From: Trichuris trichiura
Lineage: Eukaryota; Nematoda; Enoplea; Trichinellida; Trichuridae
Length of the DNA stretch: 64,000 nucleotides
Direction: 5' to 3'
Assembly: GCA_037903355.1 (NCBI GenBank)
Contig: JBAJFE010000049.1
Location: 306,839-370,838, forward strand
Every line of letters starts with the position of its first letter. Position 1 is the first letter of the stretch. The position numbers and the translations under genes are program-made. The notes under the pieces are model-generated. The model was not told the DNA's origin. It searched no databases and was given only the letters and a program-made list of their open reading frames with translations. Positions 23,135-35,148 of the stretch are shown in pieces.

Positions 23135-23690
23135 TTTTTCCTTTCATTTTTTTCCTCCCTTATTCTTCCTTCTCCTTCTTTTATGTTGATATTGTCTTCT
23201 TTGATGTGTGAAGATCTTGTATTCTCGTTTTTTCTTTCTTTTCGTCTTGGTTTTCTGCTTTATTGAGCCTTGTTATGTGTCTTCTGTACTGTTCAACTTA
23301 ATAAACGATGGCATGTACAAGTTTTCAACCTCTTTTCCTTATGAAGAGTAGCTGTTAGTTGAAGACTCCGCCGAAATGTTTAGTGGCAGGGTATTCTGTC
23401 TGAAAAAGTTGAATACAAATTTGCGTAGTAGCTTTGCTATTGAAAAGTAGGAAATCGTCAGTAAGTTGAAAAACTGCTTAAATATCTAAATCAGAAGTCT
23501 AACTTGAATTCGAAAGAAATCGGATCATCTCTCTGTATCGTAGTATTTCGCGTGCACGTAATTATGATATCCACCTTGTAGCCATTCATTATTACTTGAG
23601 CACACAAGCTTCCTTCTTCTATAATAACTTCCCTTTTATCTTCTGCTGATTATATTGAGTGGAATATTCACGTTCTTATGGTCATTCTCT
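23135..23690 (-). repeat. Right member of the inverted repeat flanking ARMC8 copy 1
   Basis: Reverse complement of 17,895-18,660 with only one copy of the 133-bp unit. Pyrimidine-rich on this strand at 23,135-23,290. Confidence 0.75.
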
Positions 23691-23814
23691 TGATATAGAC
23701 GAAATGGGATGGGTAACGTTGCAGTTGGCCTGGCTGGACTTTACCCCTTCTCAAAACATTTGGTATATGTCATCAAAAGCAACAAGCAGACTGACTTCAG
23801 CACAAAGTGATTCT

Positions 23815-23935
23815 GTTTGTTACCGCCGATGACGGGTGATGGTCCATGCCCAGAAGCTCCGGTCAGTAACAGTTGGACACCTTAACGGGCGCCTCGTGTA
23901 CACGTAAAGTTTCTTCGGCATGAAAACTTGTGGTC
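23815..23935 (+). mobile_element. Degenerate Penelope-type end with hammerhead-like core (E9)
   Basis: CCGATGA, a GGG..CCC hairpin, GAAGCTCCGG. The flanks GTTACCG and CGG(TCA)GTAAC can pair as stem I. Core changes suggest it is dead. Confidence 0.35.
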
Positions 23936-24585
23936 ACGTTAAGAAGAGTTGTGTATTGAATCCAACTTAATAATTTGTGAAGTTAGTCTTTTGCAAGCTC
24001 ATAAGAATTGTACTCAGCTGAAAAGTTTAGGATTTAACGTGCAAAACATATTACACTTTTCTCATCATTGCAACACTCGCACTTGCGATAGTTTCGCAAC
24101 GGAGTCTATTCGGATGGTATTTGCTAGCTTTTTACGTCTGTACAAAGCATCCGATCATCCTTGCAAAATTACTAAGTTCAAAGTCAGTGGATTATTTTCT
24201 ATAACGCTCAATTACGATTGCTTAACCTGCTCAGCCCACATTGCTGTTCGGTATTTTTACACCTTTGTTGATTAACAGCGTGCAGCAGGCGTTACGAGCT
24301 CAAATGCAAATAGCAAAACTTGCTATGTCATCTGCGAAAAAATGTATAAAAGCTAACCAGTTATCGGTGCTTTTTGGTCAATTACATTTGAGACATCGCC
24401 ATGTAAGTGAAATGCCTTTAATATCTTCACGTTTAATTCACAATTACTGAGTCAATGTTTCCACCATAAAGCTCTTTGTATTAGCGATTTTAAAAAATTG
24501 AAACAGCTTTAAAAGTGCCCTTTTAGTTCGAATATTCATGCTACTAAAGAAAGTTGTGATGATTATATGAAAAAACTGATCATCT

Positions 24586-24676
24586 CATAGTTCAGCGTCT
24601 TTAATACGGTATTAAAGACGCTGAACTATGAAAACATACAGTCCCGTACCAAAACATCGCATTTTCAAAACTAATC
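24586..24676 (+). mobile_element. Mini foldback element (E7) private to arm C
   Basis: A short perfect inverted repeat (ATAGTTCAGCGTCTTTAATA and its complement) is followed by the shared tail (TGAAAAC…AGTCCCGTACCAAAAC). The unit is bracketed by AAACTGATCATCT / AAACTAATCATCT, a likely 13-bp target duplication with one change. Arm A at ~8,920 has an uninterrupted empty site. Confidence 0.7.
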
Positions 24677-27600
24677 ATCTCTGCTTAAGCAGCTAATTAC
24701 TCCGAGTTGTGCTAAAGTTATGTACACGAGCTTGCCGTACCTTTCCTTAAAAAGCGTGTAAGGCCTAATTAAGAATGCTGTGCTCTACTTTGAATACCTT
24801 AATGTAAAGCAGCTAAAAAGATAAAAATGAGATGTGATTAATACGTAGCTTGCCAAATGAATAATCATGCTTAGATGCCTGCATATGAATGAGTGTGATC
24901 AACCAATTAAACTAGCAGATATTTTATAACGGCGAACTCTAACTGATGCCTGAAGATCCTTCGAACAAAAAGGGGCTTCGAATTACAAAAAACGGCTGAA
25001 TTATCGAATTGTTGGTAAACAGCCGAAGTGAACAATTTGAATGCAAAAAAAGGTGATGAAAAGTATAGTCATTAAGTTCTTCTACTGCTTTTCCATACAT
25101 AGCAATAAGGTTGACTATCCAAAGGAAATACACGACATTCATCTTTTCTTTCGCATTTGTCCCACTATGTGAGGTTTGCTGGCCAAATAATGCTCTTCCA
25201 TTTGTGTCTGTCGAATGGCGGGTATACATGCGACATCATATTGGACGTCTGTAAAGGCGACTACTTTAAACTCTGAAACTAGTGCTTTAAAGCAACGAGT
25301 TTAAAGTGAAATTTTGATTGTCGTGTTCAGCCAATTTTAAAGTGAGTATACTCATAATTTAGTGCCTTAAGGCAACGACTTTAAAGTGAAAAATTGACGC
25401 TCACGTTCAACAAGCTTAAAATGTCTGCTTTAAATTCAGGCATTGGTTCTATTTAAGGCTTCTGCCTTAGACATCACGATATTCTGATTAAGTTCTGAAA
25501 GCTGCAGTCGATAGTTCTTTCTTACGTGCGACTAGGCGGCTAAACCTTTCTTGTTGAGAAAAGTTCCTGCTGTAATGAATTTTTGACCAGTCTTGGTTAC
25601 TTAGTTGGAAATTCAACGTAAACGCGCGAGCAGCAGTATGACGTCGAACTTCAATGATAACATAATAAAATACGTTGTGTACGATGTCGTCAAACATTAG
25701 TTAATGCAATGCCTTTCTCTGCTTCTGTGTTCTGTGTCAAGAAACTTCATTAACTCCTAAATTGGCTGCGGCTTTTGTAAAGCTGTCAGGCTGATGGCAG
25801 CAAAAGGTTCCAATTTCTATTGTTGCTGAGCAAAAATAACAGCAACTTTCAAGGTAAACAGAGCGTGAAGTTTGTGTTTCCTATTTGAAAACAGGGATTT
25901 TTCGCATTTGTCTTGACCAACTATTAGCTTACTAATGGGCTGATCAACTTGTATTCCGACGATGGGTCGTGAAAGCTCTGTGCTTAAAAAGTAAAACTTT
26001 TCTTAATAAAATGAGAATACATGTTACGAGGTAAAACTTTTCAGACCCGCTCTTTTTCAGTCCTATTTTCTTCAGGGAAGATCAGAATTGCATAAACAAT
26101 TTCTTGGTCGCATTTTGTTTTCAAGCGAATAAGAAGTCGTTGAAATCTCTGGCCTTCCGTAACTGTAGAAATACTACTGTCTATTGTTGAACGTTCAAGA
26201 GGAGTGAACTTAACTTTTCAAACACTTGTGAAGTAGATGGTCAAAACTGATTAAGGTTTTATCTCTTCTCGCTCATTACGTGCGCGCTGCAGTTAAGAAA
26301 ATATGTTTAGAATCTTTCCTGCAGTTTAAGCTTCCATTGAGGAACTTTTATTGCTGCTTGCTTGGAAATCACAGTTAACAAAATGCTCGCAGTCAGAATT
26401 AGCTTTCTGCATTTGTTATAGTATTTAGAGCTCAGCTTTTAGCGAGGACTTTTGTTGTAAACAATCTCTCGTTCTAGGCACTACTGGCAATGGAAAGCTT
26501 TTTATTCAGTAAATTGCAGGATTTTTTATATGAAATATCTCTTACACTTCTGCTTACAATCACTCTGCGACCTTGCCATGGTCGAGGAAAGTTATGAAGA
26601 CTTGTTGCTGGCTTGCTTTATGGTGGAGATAGGCGTTCAGAGATCGCTGCCAAGGAAATTCAGCTTTTAAAGTTCATAGATCAGCTCACGTGTGCAACTG
26701 CCCCAAAAACGCTTAGATGCTGTCGTATATCATCATCTTCTTCATTCTGTTTTCCATACAGAAATAGTACTAAGGTTTCCGCTTTCTGCTTCTTACGTAT
26801 GGTCTTGTAAATTTATAGTCTTTGTAGATTTTCTTTCGCCCTGTTCTGCAAATACGGTTTGCCTTTTTTACGTGCGGCAGCGCCAGCAATACCAAACCGT
26901 ACTACTAATGTAAAATAATTTTTTGTGTCTAGGCGTGAAACGCTCGTCGTCTTGTCGTTAATTTGCATATTTATAACTGGTACTTTGGAGCAAGATGGTA
27001 AGCAAAACTAGAGGAAACAACTGCCAACTAATATAAGCGGATTTATAGATCGTTTAGGATGTCAGGCCCTGGATAAGGGTAAGTGCCAATCGATGAATAG
27101 TGACACGACTGTTACAGATTTAATCAAAACTTTTTTTTAGATGGAAAGCTTGTTTTCGTTGACTGGTAAGTGCTAAGCATTGTCTATTATCTATAATCAA
27201 AAATGTGTGATGAAGTAACTTCCTCGGGTAACACTTCCTGGTAACTTGCCTGCATGCGTTTTTTCTTACATAGTAAAGTCCACCGAGGACGTCTCTGCGA
27301 TCTTATCGCTTGTGCGCTGCTGTTCGGCTGGTTAGTTATTCACCTCTTTGTATTTCCTCTGCTGTTAAACTGTTTGTCTACCGCGTAAGTTTCGCACTAT
27401 CCAAGCATATATTCCAAGAAAAGGATTCGTTACTGCAACCTGTACCTGTAAGAAAGATTATTTCGCAGCTGGTTCAGTAAAGACGTTCATTGATTAAGCA
27501 ACTTGTCTGTCTTTGCTTAGTACAGTTCAACGGGGCTTCTTTCTTCTTGGGTTCATTTTTTTAAATGTACAACTGGAAGTATTCTGAAAGAAGCTGTTGA

Positions 27601-28595
27601 AATTACTATTTAAAAATGGGCTTGCGTGCTATACGCAAGGTCGCTGCACTCGCTTTACGGTAGAGCAAAGTTTTGATGAATTTGCGTTGCTTGGTCTCGC
27701 GTACTGTAGCAGTTCAAAAGCTTGACACTCATATAAGATAACGCTAACTGTTTCGCAATATTATCCACAGAAGAAGCTTCGGGAAATAATGCATGTTAAA
27801 ACAACCGTTCAAACGTTTACCCAACTCGAGCATTGGTTGCGTTAGGCCTATTTATTCTTGGAAACAAATGTAGCGGTTTCAGGTCGCGCAAGGCTAAATA
27901 ATAACGGCGAGCCTGAGAATCCCAGTGTGCATTCAGAATTCTGTATGTATCAATATTAAATGAGATAAAATAAAATAGAAAATATTAAATTGAATAAGAG
28001 AGCTGAAGTAGCATATGAACGAAAATAGAGACAGTAACTATAATATAAAAATAATATTAAAAATAAAATTCAAGGGAAAAATATACTTAACGATGCATAA
28101 GTTTTACCCCTTTTAAGCTTTATGTCAGAATGAAGGTGGTCAGTGACGAAAAAACATTCCGCTTTCATCCTTTGAGACTATGATAACTTCGGAACTGTTG
28201 TTCTAAAATAACGCTTTCACTGAGGTTATTCAAATCAAAGCAATCAAGCAACCGTTTTCCTTTTCTTCGTCTCCTCCGCTTCCTTCTTGTTCTTAGGCCT
28301 ACTACTGATGCGCATTTTGTATCGTTTAATTCTTGAACTTTATCAGTTTCTTAACTGACGCACATAGCTGTAAAAGACAATGGTAAACAGTCGCAACAGA
28401 AGTGTTTAGGGCATGATTACGACAGCTTAGCCTGCGTCTTTTGTAAGGGACTGATTCCGAAGGATCTAATCTGCTAAGATGTTTTGCATTCGTCCATGAG
28501 AGCAGAGAATTTCACCGTCAGGTTAGAACACCTAGGCATTGGTGTTACTTGTCACAGTTTTTACGTAACTGCTCGCAACGTTGCGATTTTTTAAG

Positions 28596-30419
28596 GTACG
28601 TGTTGTTCAAACCCGCCGGAAGTTTACGTTTGACTGGATTCGGATTGGAAGGTAACTTTGAAAGCGTGATTCCTAAAAATAAGCATGCTGAAGGGACAGA
28701 CACGGAAGATAAAAGCAATGAAGAGGAAAAGCCGAAAGAAAATAATAGTGGTGAGGAAAGTGATGAGGAGAAAAACAGCAAAAAGGAAGATAGCGGAGAG
28801 AAGAGTGATGAAGAAAATGTGAAAAAGGAAGACAGTGGAGAAAAAAGTGACGAAGAGAAAAACAGTAAAGAGGAAGATAGTGGTGAAAAAACTGATGAAG
28901 AGAAAAACAGTAAAGAGGAAGATAGTGGTGAAAAAACTGACGAAGAGAAAAACAGTAAAGAAGAAGATAGTGGAGAAAAGAGTGATAAAAAGAAAAACAA
29001 TAATAAAGAGGAGGACAGTGGAGAGAAAAATGATGAAGAGAAAAATCTGAAAAAGAAAGGAACTGGAGAAAAAAGTGATGAAGAGAAAAACGATAAGGAG
29101 GACGATAGTGGAGAAAAAAGTGACGAAGAGAAAAACAGTAAAGAGGAAGATAGTGGTGAAAAAACTGACGACGAGAAAAACAGTAAAGAGGAAGATAGTG
29201 GAGAAAAAAGTGGCGAAGAGAAAAACAGCAGAAAGGAAGATAGTGGAGAGAAAAGTGGTGAAAAGAAAAATAGTAAAGAGGAAGATAGTGGAGGGGAAAA
29301 AAGTAAACCGAAAGATACTAAACCCAAGGGTGCTAAGGGCAGCCTCATAAAAATCAGCGTTGCTTCCATTTGTGACACAGCTAAAAGTCCCTTGTACGTC
29401 ACTCTGAAAAAAGTACTCAACGTACTACCCAAGGAATCACTTGAGTGCCGCCAACGAAAGCAAAACGCCGGTGGTATATCTTACATCATATTCAATGACC
29501 AATTACCAACGTCGCCTGGATTTGCCACACATGGATCATCCAAAGGTATCGATCTTTTTCTTTTTACGGATTGTCCGTGCGTAACAGTGATAGCTTTTAT
29601 CCTATTTCTGCTCATCTGCAGACTACATAGGCTAGCACCAAAATGTTTAAAGTGAAATCTTATTTGAGGTATCATTGCGTTCAGTGGCAAACGCGGGTTC
29701 TTCTTAACTCACAGCGCTCCTGGATTTCCAAAGATTGGTAAAAAGTATGAATGGCCAGACCATCTGACCAGACAAGCTCATCTGTTTGTTTGTTTGGGCG
29801 TGAATAAGGAAGAACTAGAATCCATTGGTACTACCAATTACTCTGCTTTGTACGATTTTACACCGCATTACCTTCTTGCAGCGGATAGGCTGGTTTACTC
29901 TTCTCCCCTGATATACGCATCCAGTTTTGGAACAGATCCACTAGCAAGGCTGAGAAATGGTGTAACAACCTGGATACCTCGTCCAGTGTTCTCTGTTCAG
30001 TCGAGACCGAAAAAGCCACCAACTGCTTTTATCTTCAAACACCAATCCTTTAACACTGGTATGCAGATTAGCCATGCACTGTTAATAAGCATATTGAAGT
30101 TTTTGTTTTCGCAGACTTGGCCTCCGAAGTTGCATCCACGCTCAGTAGGCCTCTGATTGTGTTCAGCGGCACTTCCGCTACGCGGTACAATCGACTAGAT
30201 ATTGTTTGCACAAAAGATCGCTCTATAGAACATGTCAGTAGCGCGACCATCAATGGTACATACTGGATGCCGCACGCGGGCGGAGCTTCTTGGGCAGTAA
30301 GCAAACAAAAGGACATGTTCTGCCTTCTATCCCAAGGACGAACAGTAAGCATCCAAAATGACTTTCTGCCATCACTAAACATCGTCACTGATATCGGAAC
30401 GCTTTCTTATAAAAAGTAG
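28596..30419 (+). CDS. DNase II-like secreted protein, copy C (5' exon not found; charged repeats)
   Basis: Exons 28,596-29,545, 29,669-30,058 and 30,115-30,344 (or reading on to a stop at 30,419). GT..AG borders and phases match copies A and B. The first base completes a Trp codon from a signal-peptide exon I could not place. After YVLFKPAG, exon 2 carries about a dozen tandem 15-residue Ser/Gly/Glu/Lys/Asp repeats (EDSGEKSDEEKNSKE type) at about 28,745-29,300, absent from copy A. The DNase II-like part follows: GGISYIIFND, GSSKG, FFLTHSAPGFP, HAGGASWAVS, FCLLSQGR. Both HxK motifs are degraded as in the other copies. A candidate last exon at 30,598 (homologous to the one in copy A) has an early TGA after 10 codons. 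Confidence 0.75.
28745..29300 (+). repeat. Coding minisatellite (about 45-bp units) in DNase II-like copy C
   Basis: Repeated GAAGATAGTGGAGAAAA…GAAGAGAAAAACAG units keep the reading frame throughout. Copy A has a short non-repetitive acidic/basic insert at the same place; exon 2 is 950 nt here versus 473 nt there. Confidence 0.9.
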
Positions 30420-32576
30420 CGAGGCTTAGCCCCATCATGTCAGCTTACCGGTATGGAAATTGGGTTATCCAATTATGTGCTCATAATTCTCACTTATCCT
30501 TTTCCTACTGAGAAAGATGATTTACCAACATGCGAATGTTTTCACGCAACGCAGCGATTATTCTTTCGCTCACTAAAAGATAATTTGCCCAACAAAGACG
30601 AGTCCAATGCGTAGAATGGAATGCAACTGACTGTTTGACCTTAGAAGTGTAAGAAAACACTATCTTTGAAAAAATGCGCCAAGGAACTGTGCGCGTTAAT
30701 ACATTTTTTTATAGCAATGCTTTGGACCTTCTAGCGATAAGAATGGAAATTCCATTGCTAATATTATTAATAAGAATGTTTTCATTCAATTCTTGCATTT
30801 CACTAGTCGGCCACAACGTAGTAAAATCTGACCTTGTTCAAAATCCCGAACGATCAGGATTCCAGTTTTGCCTACGCCTTTGCTAGCTCAATGAGATATC
30901 AAACCGTTTTCCTGCTGCATATCTCAAGTTTATTGTTCCAGTCGGCAACGGTGCAGAATAACCCGCCTTAGCGAAAAGGTAACATCCTAACTGGCTTGGT
31001 GAAGAAAACATTTCGGATAATGTTACATTTCTGCCAGGAATGTAACCAGCCGCCGCGTCATTTTCCCTACGACGTCACAGCCTTGTGGTAGTTGATAATC
31101 AGATTATTGATGGTGCATATTTACACGCCTTAAGTGGCCATTGCCTTGGCAGACAGCGTCTAGACTAAACCACTACAGATTGAATATGCACAATATCAGT
31201 TAACTTATGAAAACTATCATCAATCTCTCAGTTGTTTTTCATTTTGGTTCGAGCTTAAGCGGCCTACTGTAACGGTTGGCAAATTTTCAATTTACATGGA
31301 AAAACAATAAGAAGAAAGCTGTTACACTAGAGGGAAGGTATTAAGAAAGAAATAGCGATTACTAAGCATTGCAAAGCGGTTTTACATTAGGCACAGGAGT
31401 AGTCTTGGACAGCTATATGCAAATTTGTTAAGACGTCTTGTAACTGAGCTCAGGTTCCCAAAGCTTAAACAAAATGCGGAGCACCGGCGTGAAAATCATA
31501 GGTTCCCATCTGAAGTTGGAGGTAACAAATTTTAATAAAGGCTTTTCATTATCATTGCTTGATAAGGGTTTTCATGATATTGATCGTTCAGGATTTTGAA
31601 CGTTGCGCATCGAACTTCTATCGCTTTGTACATTGGTACAGATGCTTGTACGACTATGTTGGCTGTAGTATCATACAGACCGGCTTTTATGTAATTGGTT
31701 TCCCTAAACAGGAAAAGTCGTAGAAGACCTTCCAATCAGGTTTACTGGAACGTATTATTAAGACTAAAAATAGCGAAGTTCTCTACTTAACTACTAACTA
31801 TTAGAATTGCTGAATTTGTAGCAATGGGACACTGCTTCAATATCAGTTTACTTAATCTGTTAACGTATATTGAACGCATCATAATCAGTTTGATCAGTTT
31901 GCAACTTCTTCAATGTCCCAGCAGGGTAACTGTTTATGTACTGCTAACTCGTAATCAATATTTTATAGCATTCTTTTCTTATTAAAGCGTGATTTGCTTG
32001 CTTATTAGACGCATCGCGTTAATTCGGCTCATTTTTAACTTTCAGGTCGATGAGAAAGTTCAATCTGGTATGGCTTTGTGCCTTTATGACGAATATGGAA
32101 ATATTACGTCACTCCTTGCTCCTATGAACGCAAGAATAATGAAGTGCAAGTAAATTGTGAAAAAGAGCAATTGTGTCCTCAGTGACGTTTCAACACGACT
32201 TGCTTACTACTAGACGGAATGTTATGCAAATAAACTTTTTCAGAATTAAGTTGAATTTCACTCCGTGAGATGGTGCGCATTTTCGTAAAACACAACATCA
32301 CAGGGAAAAAAGTGAAACTAGTCGTCTTTATGCTAATGCTCAGAAGTGACGTTATCAGCTATGCCATTATTGTGTTCGTAAGTTTCTGAGCGAATGTAAT
32401 AAAAAATCAAAAAAACAAGCTTTAAAACAATCAGTATGGTGTCTGATCTTCTACGGCTTTTCCCGTTTATCTGTTGTGCTTGTATCTGTAAATTAGACGA
32501 AACAACTGCTCTACCAACGGGTGGATGAGCCGTTATTAAGAAAATGTACAGATGTCAATGCACTCAACTTTTTAAT

Positions 32577-32625
32577 GTTCAGAGCTTTCGGAACGCTCTA
32601 GTTCCGTCGTCAGTGAGGTGGTGGA
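32577..32625 (-). ncRNA. Hammerhead-like ribozyme motif, PLE1 left end
   Basis: Minus strand: CTGACGA, hairpin GGAAC/GTTCC, GAAA, AGCTC. Identical in core to the motif at the right end. Confidence 0.5.
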
Positions 32626-32688
32626 GGAGGTGTTATTCTCCGAACGGTGTTATATAGGCTCACGTGACAATAGGAATGGGGGTCGAGG

Positions 32689-33632
32689 TCAGCGCGGCAG
32701 AGAGCAACACTTGGTTTTACTAATCAGTGGGTCCCAAGCCGAGCTAACCTCTTGTCCTTTGTCACGGTTGATGGTATGATTATGGCGAATGAAAAGAGCT
32801 TCCTTAACCCGGCGGAGATGTAAGTGGCTCTCGCGACAAATAATCCGGGGTTGTAGGTCGAGTGAGCATTGAGAGGAATGCTCGACGACCGCCGACGCTT
32901 TGATCGTCTCTTCTATGATCTTCTCCGGTTTGAGCTTCTGTGGTCGGCCTCGTCGTGGATTATTTGTCCTTTGTCCGTCGGGTTCGGTCATTCTTCGCAT
33001 CGCCTCTTTGTATCGGCCGACGTTGGTCATGTGTTGGCCGTACCTGTGAAATAAAGTGTTGCCCGTTTCTCCTATGTAGGAGGCGTTGCAACCACACTTT
33101 ATCTGATAAACGACACCGGGTCTCCTATCAAAGGGAACCATGATCTTATCGCTCCTCACCATTGAACGCAAACTATTAGATGTCTTAAATCGAACCTTGA
33201 AGTCCATGGAGCGGCTCAGTCGTGAGATACGTTCCCCGATGCCGTTGTAATAGGGGATAAACAAAATGGGGCGACTATTCGTGATTCCAGTGTTATCATT
33301 GTTATTATTTGCAGTGGTATTAGTATTATCAATGTTATTGAGGTTATTATTATTTCCGTCGTTAGGGGTAGGGTTTGAGTGCCGTCTGCATTCGGCGATG
33401 ATGTGTTTGACCAGCGAGTGTGGATACCCGTTGTCTATGAAAGTTTGGAGGATATATTTTAATTCAGCCGGCAGAAATGCGGGGTCACAGATTGCTAGGG
33501 CCCGATCAACCATCCCTTTTACAATACCTCGTTTGACTGATAAAGGATGGTGGGAAGAGAAATGCAGATACCTGTTGGAATGGGTTGGTTTTCTGTAAAC
33601 GGAGGTCCTTATTTGGTTGCCCTGTTTTATCT
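32689..33632 (-). CDS. Penelope endonuclease region (inverted partial copy, frame intact)
   Basis: The open frame starts within the last residues of the reverse transcriptase (KQGNQIRTSVYRKPTHS), continues through an Asn-rich linker and reaches a GIY-YIG endonuclease core (VVYQIKCGCNASYIGETGNT) and a C-terminal region ending CCSLPR. The upstream 18 codons of the longer frame (to 33,687) belong to the sense copy. GIY-YIG nucleases cut target DNA to prime reverse transcription in Penelope elements. Having no transcriptase core, this fragment cannot move by itself, but its endonuclease frame is uninterrupted, unlike the sense copy. Confidence 0.8.
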
Positions 33633-33633
33633 T

Positions 33634-35148
33634 ATAAACAGAAAATCTTCTGCTCTGCTTAAACATGCATGCAACCATTACACACAATTTCTTTCACGGT
33701 CAATTAATTTCAATTTCTTATCTCAATTGCACGCACATATTAAAAACAGCTGCGCATTAACAAAACTCCATCAGATCCAGATCTTAAGTAAAAAACTCAA
33801 CGCTTTGTACGGTTCGCGATCTTGGGAATTTACAAGATCAAACAAACGCACCAAGAACCCCAGCGTGCAAAGCATTGATAAAGCAGTAGTCAATCTCAGT
33901 TCTGCTAACTTGAATGAGATCGAGAAAGGGGTCCTCGCCAAGGGTTTAAACTTCGTTCCTACCCCTAAGAATATTCCCGTTATGGACATCATCTCCTCGG
34001 TGGAGAGCGGACTCTCTCACACTGAATCTGTAAAGGCGACACAGGTCAGAGCTTCAATATCAAACATCCTATTGCAGAGCCGCCCATCATCAACACCTAA
34101 CATATCCCACGAGGAGCAACGGGTTATAAAGCAACTAAAGTCGCGCGAAGACATAATAATTACTAAGGCAGATAAAGGTAACGTTGTGGTTCTCCTTAAC
34201 AGAAATGACTATATACAAAAAATAAACATCCTCTTAAACAGTACAATATACCACCCCACTCCGGAAGACCCAACACCCCAGACACGCGTAGAACTAAGGG
34301 CGTTATTGGAGGCTTACGCGAGCGAGAAAAACGACAGACAGCTAGCCTACATAAGTAACTACCTTTCCTTCGTAAGCAATACTAAATGCCCTGAACTATA
34401 CGGACTCCCCAAGATCCACAAGGAAGGTATTCCGCTGAGACCAGTCGTTTCCAGCGTCAATAGTGTAACATCAAAGCTATGCACTTATCTTAAAGACATT
34501 CTTCAACCGTTAACGGGTAAACGCCAATCCCATGTCAAAAACTGCAAAGACTTCTGCACGGCATTAAAACGAATCACATTAACACCCAACAGCATTATGG
34601 TAAGCTATGACGTTAAAGACCTTTTCACGAGCATTCCAATAAACTACACAATTGACCTCTTAGAGAAACTTTTAAACCGTGACACCACGAGACCCCTAAA
34701 CACTAAACTAAACCTCTTTCACATAACAAAACTGATTGCCTTTTGCATGAAACAAGGAAATTACTTCAGATTTCAAGACAGGTTTTTCTTACAAACAGAT
34801 GGTGCTCCTATGGGCAGCCCCCTTTCCCCCATTCTAGCGGAAATCTTCATGGAACATTTTGAAGAAAAGGCTTTCGCTAGCATAGGTTCTGACGACGCGC
34901 CTATCTTTTTCAAACGTTACGTAGACGACATTTTTGCCATTACCACCGCTGGCAAGGAGGGGACTTTCCTAAGCCACTTAAACAGTATCTTTCCCAATAA
35001 TATACAGTTAACGATGGAAACAGAAGTAAATAACAAACTCCCTTTTTTAGACGTATTAGTGATAAAACAGGGCAACCAAATAAGGACCTCCGTTTACAGA
35101 AAACCAACCCATTCCAACAGGTATCTGCATTTCTCTTCCCACTGTTAA
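33634..35148 (+). CDS. Penelope-like reverse transcriptase (N-terminal part of the sense ORF)
   Basis: About 505 codons. Reverse-transcriptase landmarks in order: ADKGNVVVLLNRNDY, LYGLPKIHKEG..LRPVVSS, SYDVKDLFTSIP, QTDGAPMGSPLSPILAE and the catalytic FFKRYVDDIFAI. The sequence then runs to FLDVLV and SVYRKPTHSNRYLHFSS and stops at 35,146-35,148, inside a 208-base segment absent from the inverted copy. No clear start codon is identifiable because the 5' side was replaced by the inverted copy; 33,634 is the first codon after the junction. Catalytic Asp residues are present, but the endonuclease is cut off. Confidence 0.88.
   Translation: MNRKSSALLKHACNHYTQFLSRSINFNFLSQLHAHIKNSCALTKLHQIQILSKKLNALYGSRSWEFTRSNKRTKNPSVQSIDKAVVNLSSANLNEIEKGVLAKGLNFVPTPKNIPVMDIISSVESGLSHTESVKATQVRASISNILLQSRPSSTPNISHEEQRVIKQLKSREDIIITKADKGNVVVLLNRNDYIQKINILLNSTIYHPTPEDPTPQTRVELRALLEAYASEKNDRQLAYISNYLSFVSNTKCPELYGLPKIHKEGIPLRPVVSSVNSVTSKLCTYLKDILQPLTGKRQSHVKNCKDFCTALKRITLTPNSIMVSYDVKDLFTSIPINYTIDLLEKLLNRDTTRPLNTKLNLFHITKLIAFCMKQGNYFRFQDRFFLQTDGAPMGSPLSPILAEIFMEHFEEKAFASIGSDDAPIFFKRYVDDIFAITTAGKEGTFLSHLNSIFPNNIQLTMETEVNNKLPFLDVLVIKQGNQIRTSVYRKPTHSNRYLHFSSHC

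Larger units (their letters stand above)
23966..32400 (-). repeat. Arm C of the large inverted segmental duplication
   Basis: Reverse-orientation copy of 1-9,523. It carries the DNase II-like gene at 28,596-30,419, the empty target site of the arm A Tigger element near 27,350, only ~35 bp of the arm A foldback element near 31,725, and a private mini-foldback insertion near 24,590-24,670. Its outer end lies directly beside the Penelope-like element that starts at 32,441. The stretches 23,966-28,595 and 30,631-32,400 hold no other convincing gene. Confidence 0.9.

Noticed and set aside
24939..25229. Minus-strand frame with a hydrophobic signal-like start near 25,139
   Set aside because: The corresponding part of arm A is interrupted by indels and stops, so no conserved gene.
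28835..29350. Lys/Arg-rich frames in the second plus-strand reading frame
   Set aside because: Shadow frames of the same coding minisatellite.
28545..29432. 295-codon antisense frame rich in Ser/Leu/Phe
   Set aside because: Mirror image of the in-frame charged repeat array of DNase II-like copy C; the sense frame has conserved homology and splice sites.
1..32400. Whole inverted duplication as an assembly foldback artefact
   Set aside because: The arms differ by many substitutions, a Tigger insertion, a mini-foldback and a repeat expansion, which an artefact would not create; long reads would still be the final test.
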